A stretch of DNA of 64,000 bases from NCBI GenBank assembly GCA_004346645.1, contig SMDA01000004.1, forward strand, positions 124,001 through 188,000, given 5' to 3'. The stretch is from Gulbenkiania mobilis (GTDB lineage Bacteria; Pseudomonadota; Gammaproteobacteria; Burkholderiales; Chromobacteriaceae). The notes beneath the pieces were generated by a model. That model was not told where the DNA came from. It was given only the letters and a program-made list of their open reading frames with translations, and searched no databases. The position numbers and the translations under genes were made by a program. Position 1 is the first letter of the stretch; each line of letters starts with the position of its first letter. This document shows, one piece after another, positions 46,924 to 55,533 of the stretch.

Positions 46924-49575
46924 TCAGAAATGCGCCTCAAGCTTCTGGATTAGTAGCTGAACGGTTTTTCCCTGGTTGCTGCTGTCGAGAAGGAAGTCGA
47001 CCAACTCGTTGCGCAAGGCCATTCCCGCGGAGCTAGCGCCAGCGACCCCCGACCAAGGGCCATACAGGTGATCGGAACGTCCGCCAGTGCTGAACCCTAC
47101 ACTCTCGAAAATCTGCTGCAGTTGTTCCTGCCCGGGCGAGCCAGGTGGCATACTGCCACGGCCCAGTGCGGAGAGCCGAATGTACTTGCGCGCCTGTAGC
47201 GCGCTGCCTGCCCCAATATGCGAGGGGAAGAAGGCGCGAAGGGCGCGCCGAAGACAGGCCTCACCTCGGCTGATCAACGGTGCCTTCTCCTTGTGGGTGA
47301 TGCCGATCAAAGGCTGGTCGTTTCCCGCCCAATCACCGCGCAGGAGATTCTGGATCTCTCCTTCGGTAAAGCAGCTCTGGAATGTCGCGACAACCTCGTA
47401 CTCGTTCTCGCTGAAGGCGGGCTTGAACTGGCTGATGACGTTGCCAGTTCCGAGGAACGAGCAATTCCGAAACTGTAATGCCGGCTTGAACTTTGACTGG
47501 ATATTGGTGATGACTACGTCGCTAAGCGTACAGGCTTCGAAGGTGATCGGCCCTTCGCAGTCGATAAGTTCGAGTTTCGAGACCTCGCAGTTTGTGAATA
47601 CCACGCCTCGCATGGAAACACCGTTCAAACGGGCACAGGCTATTGACGAGTTGACGAAAAGCGACCCGTCGAGCATAAAGTCGCTGCCGCTGAACTCCTC
47701 GCCGATCGTAAAGCCGACGAATTCTTCGTCGGTAATCTCCGCCAAGGGCAACGGATTTTGCACAGGGGCGCCCAAGCGCTCGTCTCCAACTGCCGCACGC
47801 AGCGACCATTGATTGGCGCTCGCGGCCTCAATCTTGTCGGCTACGGCAGCGTTCAATGCGTCGAGCCATTCGGCGTGCACCAGCTCATCTTCCAGCATTG
47901 ATGGCAGCAGCAGCTCGAAGGTGTACTTCGCACGGGTGGCGGACGCGGCGAGCTTAAGTACCTCGGCACGATTTAGTTTCCCTACGGGCGGGCAGCTCTT
48001 GAAGATTTGTGCCAGCAACGAGCATCGGATCCAGTCGCTCAGGAACTGGGGCCGGTAAGCGCCGGCAGCCTCCGTCGCGTACAGCAGCGCGTGCTTGGCG
48101 TTTTGTCGGACGATGGCCACGTTGACTTCGGGCGCATTAACGGGGTCGACGCCGAAGGCGTCAGGGATCAGTTCATAAGGGGTTGGAATGTTCGCAAGGC
48201 TCGGAGCTGACGCGATAGCTGCCAGTCCTTGGAGCACAAGCATTTGTCCTTCTACCGAGTAATTGGCCTTGGCGACGATGTCAATCTTCGTGCACTCGCG
48301 CAGGCAAGCGTAGAGCGCGGCGATAAGGCAAACGTCCCAGACGGGTGGCACGTCGAGCTTACCCTCAGGGCTTCGCAACGGGGCGCGGTTGCCTGCTCGG
48401 CGTCCGATCGCAATGGCGGCCAGGCCCTGTACAAAGAACAGCGACGGCTCCTGTGCGAGCTCGGGAAGCACTTCAATGATCCACTGGACGATGTCATCAC
48501 GCTCACGCTTGACTTGGTCGTCTACCAGACGCTCGCCGACGAGGTCGACATACTCCTCGGGAATCTCCACCGGCTCAGCGCGTTGCCGCACAACCCCATC
48601 AACGACGGAGCCAACGTAGGTGCGGAAATCATCCGTTTCCAGATTGGGCAGTTCGACGCTGAAAATAGCCCACTCCTGGGGGCTCAAGTGGCGAGCCTCG
48701 GTCTTGCGACCCGAAAGAACCACCGCCGACTCGGTTGAGCGCAAACGCCCCGTCATCAGCTCCAACAAATCCCGAATGAGGTTCTTGTCGTAGCGGCCGG
48801 AGACTTCGTCGATGCCGTCAAGAAAGAGAGTGACGAGTCCCGACTTCACGGCACGAATCAGCCGTTCCGAGCCCTCCCCGACGATGCCGATGAGTTGGGT
48901 AATGCTTTCCCAAGCTACGCCAGATTCGAGAGGAAGCTTGCGGAGCGGAATGTAGATCGGGAGCTTGCCGTTCCACTGCTCTCGCATCTTCTGGGCTTGA
49001 GACGCGAGAAGAATAGTCTTGCCCCTGCCAGCTTCGGCCTCGATGAAGACCAGTCCGCTGCCCATCGTGGCGGAATCGTCTATCAGTTTGGAAAGCTTCT
49101 CAGCGGCGTTCGAATAACTCTCTCCTTCGTTGTCGATCAACCGCATGGCGATCGGCTGTGCGTGCAAAAGCGCGAGAGGCGATAGCGCCTCGTCGATCAA
49201 GGCTTGTTGCGACTTCTCGAAGGTGGCGGGCAGATCAAGCAACCTGCGGAGCGCGAAAGCCTTCGTGACCGCAGATTTACCGAGTTGTAATGACACCTGC
49301 TCCAGATCGTCGGAGCTCTTGTTTGTTTGGAGATGACTACGAGGATCCCAGTGAATCAAAACATAGTGAACCGCGAACACATCGGGCGGTAGCGGCGCGC
49401 CGAGAATGTCCGCAGCAGCCTTGAGACCATCCGGGGACGTAATTTGTGGGCGGCTTACGAATACCCACAGTTCGTGGTGATGCGTAAACGCCTGAGCGTC
49501 CGGGGCTAACTGGAGCAGTTGATGCTCCAGGGCAGACGCCAGCGCAAACGCAGTATCGAATTCGTTCTTTGACAT
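46924..49575 (-). CDS. NACHT/STAND NTPase with pentapeptide-like C-terminus
   Basis: An 883-residue protein. Residues 1-160 are an unrecognised N-terminal domain. A NACHT-type NTPase follows: VFIEAEAGRGKTILLASQAQ (Walker A near 180), TLFLDGIDEVSGRYD (Walker B with the extra acidic residue near 250), AVVLSGRKTEARH (sensor). Helical domains lead to a run of short beta-coil repeats (FVNSSIACARLNGVSMRGVV, FTNCEVSKLELIDCEG; about 640-720) and a final helical part. Bacterial NACHT proteins are immune sensors against phage. AAGGGAAG precedes the ATG. Confidence 0.82.
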   Translation of the reverse strand: MSKNEFDTAFALASALEHQLLQLAPDAQAFTHHHELWVFVSRPQITSPDGLKAAADILGAPLPPDVFAVHYVLIHWDPRSHLQTNKSSDDLEQVSLQLGKSAVTKAFALRRLLDLPATFEKSQQALIDEALSPLALLHAQPIAMRLIDNEGESYSNAAEKLSKLIDDSATMGSGLVFIEAEAGRGKTILLASQAQKMREQWNGKLPIYIPLRKLPLESGVAWESITQLIGIVGEGSERLIRAVKSGLVTLFLDGIDEVSGRYDKNLIRDLLELMTGRLRSTESAVVLSGRKTEARHLSPQEWAIFSVELPNLETDDFRTYVGSVVDGVVRQRAEPVEIPEEYVDLVGERLVDDQVKRERDDIVQWIIEVLPELAQEPSLFFVQGLAAIAIGRRAGNRAPLRSPEGKLDVPPVWDVCLIAALYACLRECTKIDIVAKANYSVEGQMLVLQGLAAIASAPSLANIPTPYELIPDAFGVDPVNAPEVNVAIVRQNAKHALLYATEAAGAYRPQFLSDWIRCSLLAQIFKSCPPVGKLNRAEVLKLAASATRAKYTFELLLPSMLEDELVHAEWLDALNAAVADKIEAASANQWSLRAAVGDERLGAPVQNPLPLAEITDEEFVGFTIGEEFSGSDFMLDGSLFVNSSIACARLNGVSMRGVVFTNCEVSKLELIDCEGPITFEACTLSDVVITNIQSKFKPALQFRNCSFLGTGNVISQFKPAFSENEYEVVATFQSCFTEGEIQNLLRGDWAGNDQPLIGITHKEKAPLISRGEACLRRALRAFFPSHIGAGSALQARKYIRLSALGRGSMPPGSPGQEQLQQIFESVGFSTGGRSDHLYGPWSGVAGASSAGMALRNELVDFLLDSSNQGKTVQLLIQKLEAHF

Positions 49576-49824
49576 ATACTTCCCTTGATTCTTGTTGTTA
49601 CAGCCTATCCTCGGTCACTAGCCGACCAGATGACGCAGTGCAGGTCGAACAGGCCGTAGCAGCTGCCAACAGCTCGGGGCCGCAGGCTAGACGCTCACTC
49701 CTCCGGCAGCCTCCAAGCTCAGCTGAGCCGGCGGTCAATCGACCATGCGTGGCGCCCCCCACCAGTAAGGTGTCTGATCAGCGCGTGGGCTGATACATGG
49801 CCACACCCCTGTTGCTAGTAGTTG
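49576..49824. other. 249-bp gap in the Tn7-like cargo
   Basis: No gene is supported. It must hold the promoter of the NACHT gene; no clear -10/-35 pair or strong hairpin is seen. Confidence 0.3.
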
Positions 49825-51042
49825 TCAGAAAGCACCACGGGTCAGCATCCAGAAAACGCTGAGACCGAAGAAAAATGCGACCCAACAGATGGTGAACACA
49901 ATCCACAATCCAATGCGGTGTAGTGTCGCCCGATTGGTGAGTTTGACAAAGATGCTATCCAAGCGCGCCTTGATATCTGCGTGATCTTCTTCCAACGCTT
50001 TTTTGTGCCGATCTATTTCCTCTTCAAGCACGTCCAGCGTATGTTTCTGGTTCAAAGCCGCCAACGTCAGGAAAATGCAAAAGATAAAAGCACCGGCGAT
50101 CACGGCAACGTTGATCCACATCTGCCCCGTCCTTGCCGGACCGGTCAGCGCCTCCACATCCTTGAACTGGGTGGCGACGACGATAGTCGAGATCGGGATG
50201 CCCAAGAGCTGTCCTTGGATATCCGAGAAGGTCTTATGAATTTTGCCCAGATACTCGATCCGGATCGATTCTGCTTGGTCCCGTACCTTTTCGAACGAGA
50301 ATGAAGCAGCAAATAGCTTGTAGCCATCGACAAAACGCTGCCGGAACTCCGCGAGGCCTCGTAGCAGCACCGCAAACCGCTTTTCCTTGGGCTGACCGGA
50401 GAGCATTTCGCAAATGGCCGTTGCACAAATCTCATGGCGCTGATCCGTGTGGCCATCTTCGAGTTTAAGCTGCGTGATCATTTCCTGTGCGATCTTCTCG
50501 TCGCACGCCAGCAGGACCTCACCATCAAACTGAATTGGTACATCTAGACGCCCATCACGCAAGAACACGATGCGTGCATTACGCGCATCGAAAATCGAAG
50601 CGGTACCTTCCAAGGCTTTAACAAATTGGTGCACGACCTGAAGCCGACGGGGGATTTCCTTGTCAGCCTCCCAACTGGCCTCATCCCGATCCACAACATA
50701 CCAATGAGTAGTTTCGGTACCCGAGGCAACCTGGGTATTGCGTAGCAGCGTGTCGACATCAGGTGCGATTAGTCCAATGGCCGTTCGCACACGGCCAAAG
50801 CACAAACGAAACAGGTCCCCAACCCTGACATTATCAGGGTCACCTTCGACGACCTCGCATGGATAGTGATCCGCTTGGCCCTCATCGAGCAGCTCCCTCA
50901 GAAAATCCGCAGTAGCCTGATCAGGCACGCACAGCTCTCCGCACAGACGACCATCCCGCCATGTGCGGTCAGTCATCTGGCGGAATAGCGTCACCAGTTC
51001 AGTCAGCGGGATCGTCCGGGTTGGCATTGGCCGAAAACTCAT
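49825..51042 (-). CDS. Two-TM protein partner of the NdpA-like gene
   Basis: A 405-residue protein, not recognised. A cytosolic N-terminal region of about 290 residues (FRQMTDRTWRDGRLCGELCV, NARIVFLRDGRLDVPIQFDG) ends in two membrane helices (INVAVIAGAFIFCIFLTLAA about 310-330; IGLWIVFTICWVAFFFGLSV about 378-398) joined by a charged coiled coil (EEEIDRHKKALEEDHADIKA). The start overlaps the NdpA-like gene by 44 bases (29 if the ATG at 51027 is used), so the two proteins are made together. A membrane effector triggered by the partner is a plausible role. Confidence 0.7.
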   Translation of the reverse strand: MSFRPMPTRTIPLTELVTLFRQMTDRTWRDGRLCGELCVPDQATADFLRELLDEGQADHYPCEVVEGDPDNVRVGDLFRLCFGRVRTAIGLIAPDVDTLLRNTQVASGTETTHWYVVDRDEASWEADKEIPRRLQVVHQFVKALEGTASIFDARNARIVFLRDGRLDVPIQFDGEVLLACDEKIAQEMITQLKLEDGHTDQRHEICATAICEMLSGQPKEKRFAVLLRGLAEFRQRFVDGYKLFAASFSFEKVRDQAESIRIEYLGKIHKTFSDIQGQLLGIPISTIVVATQFKDVEALTGPARTGQMWINVAVIAGAFIFCIFLTLAALNQKHTLDVLEEEIDRHKKALEEDHADIKARLDSIFVKLTNRATLHRIGLWIVFTICWVAFFFGLSVFWMLTRGAF

Positions 51043-52039
51043 TCGTCAGGCTTGCCAGTATATCGGCAGGCAGGTTCCGAATAGTAAGGGTTCCTTCATC
51101 TGGATCAAAATGGATGGTGTGGTCCTGGATCGCTTCACGCTCGAACTCCAACTTCCACTTCGCCGTCTTCGCTTTGAAGCGCACCAAACCATCGAGACCT
51201 CGCTTCCGTGGCACGAATCCATCAGCGATGGGAGGATCGGCTCGGGCAAATGCTGCGTTCAGGTCCCCTGGCGCTTGCGGCCATACCCTGTTCGCCAACT
51301 CTCCTAGGTCTAATGGCTCCTGTCTTTCCGCCTTGTCGGCTGCAATGTTGTTCACTTCAGTAAGCAGGCGTTCACGGCTGGCGTCATCCAGATTCTGATC
51401 CGCGGCGAACTTCTTGATGACCTTCACTAGGTTGCGTGTATCGACCAAGTCTTGCTGGGAGGTCGAGCACCCCAGGAACTTCTGGAAGTACTGGGAGACT
51501 TCCGAGTTCTTGCCACGCAAGAAGCTGATGTAACGCTGGTTCGCTCTTTCCCACTCGATGAAGTTGACTCTGCCAGCGAAACGAATCCCATCGACATCCA
51601 AGTGAGGTGCCGGAACGACCCTGAAGTTGGCATCGATCATGGTCCCTGGTGCACTATTGACGATGGCAACTACAAACCAGCGTGTCCCGTGGGCACTGAA
51701 GTCGAACATCAGTACATGTCCACCCGTCGCAAAGTTCTGTGACTCGACTTTGTCCTTTAGGATTTGCATCAGTGCGATGGAGATGTCATAGAAATCGGCA
51801 TCGTCCTGATCCCGCAACTGCTGTAAGTATGGCTCGGCCGAGACAAGAGTCAGCTCCGGGTCGAACACGCCATAGCTTTTCCCTTGGCGACCGCCGTACA
51901 CCCCGTGAACCGACTCGACCAACTCCCGCAATGGAGCATCGTTGACATCCAGACAGGCCGGTGCCTCCTGTATCACGGCGGGTTGCCCAGCGTCACGGTG
52001 TAGCCGGTGGATAACGGCATGGTGGATGACTTCTATCAC
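50999..52039 (-). CDS. NdpA/YejK-like nucleoid-associated protein
   Basis: A 346-residue protein homologous to the 37-kDa nucleoid-associated protein family (E. coli NdpA/YejK): VESVHGVYGGRQGKSYGVFD, LDVDGIRFAGRVNFIEWE, RYISFLRGKNSEVSQYFQKF and a C-terminal DEGTLTIRNLPADILASL. Chromosomal NdpA is a single housekeeping gene. Here a divergent copy sits inside a transposon, fused in operon with a membrane protein, which suggests a specialised anti-phage or anti-plasmid role. This role is inference. Confidence 0.8.
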   Translation of the reverse strand: MIEVIHHAVIHRLHRDAGQPAVIQEAPACLDVNDAPLRELVESVHGVYGGRQGKSYGVFDPELTLVSAEPYLQQLRDQDDADFYDISIALMQILKDKVESQNFATGGHVLMFDFSAHGTRWFVVAIVNSAPGTMIDANFRVVPAPHLDVDGIRFAGRVNFIEWERANQRYISFLRGKNSEVSQYFQKFLGCSTSQQDLVDTRNLVKVIKKFAADQNLDDASRERLLTEVNNIAADKAERQEPLDLGELANRVWPQAPGDLNAAFARADPPIADGFVPRKRGLDGLVRFKAKTAKWKLEFEREAIQDHTIHFDPDEGTLTIRNLPADILASLTNEFSANANPDDPAD

Positions 52040-52184
52040 TCCAATTACCCTTTACATTTGTTGTGCATGGTGAGGGGAAAGCAGGTTGTTTCCGTCTTGC
52101 AATGCAACTCTCTGCAACAGCCCACCTGATTACAACATCATACATCTTAAAGTCATAAATCGTTTGTACTTTTGAATTCCGTTA

Positions 52185-52211
52185 GTCAGAAAAATAATGT
52201 ATATTTCTGAC
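52185..52211. promoter_or_regulatory. Inverted-repeat operator over the HTH-methyltransferase start
   Basis: GTCAGAAA (52185-52192) and TTTCTGAC (52204-52211) are exact inverted 8-mers with an 11-base AT-rich spacer, covering the first ATG and ending one base before the second ATG at 52212. AbiEi-type antitoxins repress their own promoters through inverted repeats, and this protein starts with such a domain. Confidence 0.6.
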
Positions 52212-54083
52212 ATGACTATCCGAAAAAGACTGAACGATAGGATCTCGTCCTTGCAGGCAGGACACCCTTTCGTTACGGCACAGCTGCTTGACCTAGGGAG
52301 ACGCGATGCGATCGACCAAGCTTTGTCACGCCTAGTCAAATGTGGAGACATCACTAGGATAGGACGGGGAGTTTACGTTCGTACTCCCCACAATCGAACG
52401 TCTGAAGTAGAGACAAAGCACTTAATTGATCAAGCCGTTATCGCAATGAGTACGGCACATGGACTCCCCATCCAATCCAATGGGAAAGAAGCTCTATGCC
52501 GTCTCGGGATACCCGACGTTGAAGGTGCCGCAGCAGAGCATTCTGATCATTCAACTTATCCCCATACCTTCTTGAGCTCCACAGGGCGGCGAAACTTCCG
52601 CATTTGCGGTCAGGTCATCCATGTAAAGAAAGTTAGCCCTCGGAAGATTGCACAGGGAGGGACGCCTGTCGGCTTGGCGATATCGGCGATTTGGTATCTC
52701 GGCAAGAAAGGCTTCACCCCCATCATCATGGGACATATCATGCAGAAACTCACTCCTGAAGAGCAACAATTGCTTAGAGCATCGCGACGCGATCTGCCCG
52801 GCTGGGCCTTGGATGTTTTAGACCAAAACGTATCTGAGGACTATACGAATAGAGAACTGCATGAGAGCGCTACCGGTACTCTTTCGTCGCATCCTGTCTC
52901 CACAGCTCCCCAACAGATTGCCGAATTGGAAAAACGCTGGACACCCAGCACGATTGAGGGGCGCTGGAGCGGTTTCGGCCCTTACTATGCAATGTTTCCT
53001 GTTGAGTTTGCCCGAAAGGTAATTGCGCAATACTGCCCCCCCAATGGTGCAGTATTGGATCCATTTTGTGGCCGGGGAACCGTCCCATTCGTTGCTATGG
53101 CAACAGGACGAGAAGCCGCGGCGTGCGATATCAACCCTGTTGCATGGGTTTATGCAAAGGTCAAAACAGACCCGCACCCCAACTCCTCAGATGTACTCGC
53201 CAGGGCAAAAGAAATATTCGATAGCATTCAAGCAGATGATCGCATCCCTGAGAATGAATTTCAGGAGCTAGCTTGGGCACCAGATGTACTAGCCTATTTG
53301 AATGCAGCTCGCAGGCTTCTGAATTGGAGATCATCATCGATTGACCGAACCCTGATGGGTACGTTGCTGATCCATCTTCACGCCAAACTTGGCGATGGAT
53401 TCTCTAATCAGATGAGACAATCCAAATCGATGGCACCAGCGTACTCAGTTCGCTGGTGGAAAGAGCGGAACATGATGCCGCCAGTGATAGATATGCTTGA
53501 TCTTATCAAGAAGAAACTTGATTGGCGCTATCAAAAAGGGATCTTGATTCCAGAGCAAGAGCGGCCGCAAATCATCCTTCGTGACGCGCGTGAAGCCATC
53601 CCCACTCTTCACAGTTCATTCAAAGCTGATCTGGTCTTTACATCCCCCCCATACTGCGGTGTAACAAACTATCGCTATGATAATTGGATCCGCCTTTGGC
53701 TTTTAGGTGAAGGACCGGCAGTTGCATCTGGCGATACCAAACAACGTTATGTCAATAAGACTGCTTATAAAGAACTGCTAAATGAAACATTCAGTGCATG
53801 CAGCAAGGTTACCAAAGAAAATGCAGTCATTTATGTCAGAACGGATGCAAGACAATTTACTCTAGAAGCAACTAAAGCTGCACTTTGCTTAGCATGGCCT
53901 GATAAAGAAATGTTCTTCATTCATGATGGTTTTAAAAAGGCAACACAAACTGCCCTTTATGGAGACAAAAGCAAAAAACCGGGAGAAGTTGATCTCTTGC
54001 TTCTGCCTAAAGGTGCCAATTACTCACATGAGATGAAAGAAGAGTCCCAAGGTTTGATAAATTTACTAAAAACTTTCAAATAA
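52197..54083 (+). CDS. AbiEi-like HTH fused to DNA methyltransferase
   Basis: A 628-residue fusion. Residues 1-200 match the AbiEi/DUF6088 type: winged helix FVTAQLLDLGRRDAIDQALS, LVKCGDITRIGRGVYVRTP, then HGLPIQSNGKEALCRLGIPD. Residues 230-628 are an amino-methyltransferase with LDPFCGRGTVPFVAMATGRE (SAM site near 285) and FTSPPYCGVTNYRYDNW (catalytic TSPPY near 480), typical of N4-cytosine or N6-adenine enzymes. The start is the ATG at 52197 or 52212. It converges with the NurA-HerA operon (3 bp between stops), forming one module of modification plus nuclease. Confidence 0.82.
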   Translation: MYISDMTIRKRLNDRISSLQAGHPFVTAQLLDLGRRDAIDQALSRLVKCGDITRIGRGVYVRTPHNRTSEVETKHLIDQAVIAMSTAHGLPIQSNGKEALCRLGIPDVEGAAAEHSDHSTYPHTFLSSTGRRNFRICGQVIHVKKVSPRKIAQGGTPVGLAISAIWYLGKKGFTPIIMGHIMQKLTPEEQQLLRASRRDLPGWALDVLDQNVSEDYTNRELHESATGTLSSHPVSTAPQQIAELEKRWTPSTIEGRWSGFGPYYAMFPVEFARKVIAQYCPPNGAVLDPFCGRGTVPFVAMATGREAAACDINPVAWVYAKVKTDPHPNSSDVLARAKEIFDSIQADDRIPENEFQELAWAPDVLAYLNAARRLLNWRSSSIDRTLMGTLLIHLHAKLGDGFSNQMRQSKSMAPAYSVRWWKERNMMPPVIDMLDLIKKKLDWRYQKGILIPEQERPQIILRDAREAIPTLHSSFKADLVFTSPPYCGVTNYRYDNWIRLWLLGEGPAVASGDTKQRYVNKTAYKELLNETFSACSKVTKENAVIYVRTDARQFTLEATKAALCLAWPDKEMFFIHDGFKKATQTALYGDKSKKPGEVDLLLLPKGANYSHEMKEESQGLINLLKTFK

Positions 54084-54086
54084 ATC

Positions 54087-55523
54087 TTAAGTATTATTTA
54101 TTCCAACATGCTCTCTGGCTAGCATATCTAGTACTTTTTCACCCATTTTGAGCGGTATAGCTGCCTCAGAGTGTGCAGCAATCAGAGGGATCACCGCATT
54201 GGGGTATCGCATGGAGACTAGGAGATCCAGCAGGTCTAAAGCATCTGCTAGTCGAGGGAAAAGTTCTGGGCTTGCCTTCTTTCTATCATCTTGCTCAGGC
54301 GAAAGGATAGCGCTAATCCCCACGATCATTGCGCCTGTAGAGGTTTTATAAAGAAATGGTCTTCCATAATAGGTATCTTTCCCATGAGGCTTGTCGCTTT
54401 CGCTGGGAACGATGTACTTCTTGATGTATTGATCGTCAATGAGCATAACCGATTGCTTGGGAATCCGCCCCGGCTGATAGACTCTGAACTCATCGGGATC
54501 GATTTGCTCTTCTGCCGCAAGCTTCCGCTCTAGCTCAAAATCACGTTTCGATTTGGTATCCAGTCGGCACCAGTGATCGAAAAAGCGCCCGCTTTTTTCG
54601 ATACCAAATACAAGCATATCCTTGCCCGTTTTATCACGGACAAGCTTGTTGAGCCGTGCTAGCTCTAATTTGATAGCCTGACTCAACCACGCCGGATGGC
54701 CAAAAACTGCTAAGCTTCCATCCATCACAATGGCCGTATCTTCGAACATGGACCAGTTACCGCTGTCTTGACACAAGCGCTCCATATGACGAAGGAAACC
54801 AACGAGCAAAAGATGTTCTAGAACGCGCATCACTTCGCCAAAGCTCTCACCATTGCTATTAGAATCCGTAAACCGCTCGTGAATTCGAAGCGAGTCCGTC
54901 AAATAAACGTCATACTTACCGCATGCGCATTTTCCCTTACTGTAATCAGGCTTGAATGAATCCTTGGTTTCGCATAAGTCCATCAGAGGGCACTGCAGCT
55001 CGCTCTCAGTTGGTTTCCAAGCCAGCAGCGCTTCATAGGTCTCTAGCAGTGTTTCTGACTTGTCGGCAGGGCGGGTGTTCTTGAGCAACTCGTACCAGCT
55101 TGAGCGAAATGAAGAGCGCGCATCAGGAAAGTCCACATGGATCATGTTAGAGCTTGGCAGCACGGCGGTCAGTGGGTACGAAGACTGCACCTGATTAAAT
55201 TCAACCGGATCAATCGTCGTTTTGCTCGATGCCTCGATAAGCTTCTCGACCTTGATTAATACGGTTGCGATGCTGATAAAGCTAAGCTCCGCGCCAGGAA
55301 ACCCTTGATCGTATTGCAGCTCTTGGTGACTACCATCAATCGCCACGACATATCTTGGTTTCCATTGGTTGCGTTCTATCATGCAGCCACAGGCTCGCTC
55401 GTCCTCCGGGTACTCAGGTTCCTTGAAGTTTTCAAGCAACTTCTTAATTTCAGGATTTTCAGTAAATCGACCTAAAATTTTATGCTGTGCAAATTCATTG
55501 ACAAAAGGCATAGTTATACTCAC
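54087..55523 (-). CDS. NurA-like nuclease
   Basis: A 478-residue protein with the NurA nuclease pattern: YVVAIDGSHQEL (catalytic Asp near residue 63), TAIVMDGSLAVFGHPAWLS (second Asp near 277), LVFGIEKSGRFFDHW and a late MIVGISAIL/LIAAHSEAAIPL block. A Cys-rich insertion (CPLMDLCETKD, GKCACGKYD; about 195-225) could bind zinc. NurA is a 5'-3' nuclease that works with the HerA translocase. The HerA gene lies 10 bp upstream. The gene is clearly AT-richer than the core. Confidence 0.85.
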   Translation of the reverse strand: MSITMPFVNEFAQHKILGRFTENPEIKKLLENFKEPEYPEDERACGCMIERNQWKPRYVVAIDGSHQELQYDQGFPGAELSFISIATVLIKVEKLIEASSKTTIDPVEFNQVQSSYPLTAVLPSSNMIHVDFPDARSSFRSSWYELLKNTRPADKSETLLETYEALLAWKPTESELQCPLMDLCETKDSFKPDYSKGKCACGKYDVYLTDSLRIHERFTDSNSNGESFGEVMRVLEHLLLVGFLRHMERLCQDSGNWSMFEDTAIVMDGSLAVFGHPAWLSQAIKLELARLNKLVRDKTGKDMLVFGIEKSGRFFDHWCRLDTKSKRDFELERKLAAEEQIDPDEFRVYQPGRIPKQSVMLIDDQYIKKYIVPSESDKPHGKDTYYGRPFLYKTSTGAMIVGISAILSPEQDDRKKASPELFPRLADALDLLDLLVSMRYPNAVIPLIAAHSEAAIPLKMGEKVLDMLAREHVGINNT

Positions 55524-55533
55524 TTATATAAAT

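Noticed and set aside
49825..52039. Kiwa (KwaA/KwaB) identity for the membrane plus DNA-protein pair
   Set aside because: The partner is a clear NdpA homologue and the membrane protein has two C-terminal helices after a large soluble domain, unlike the small multi-helix KwaA with a DUF4868 partner.
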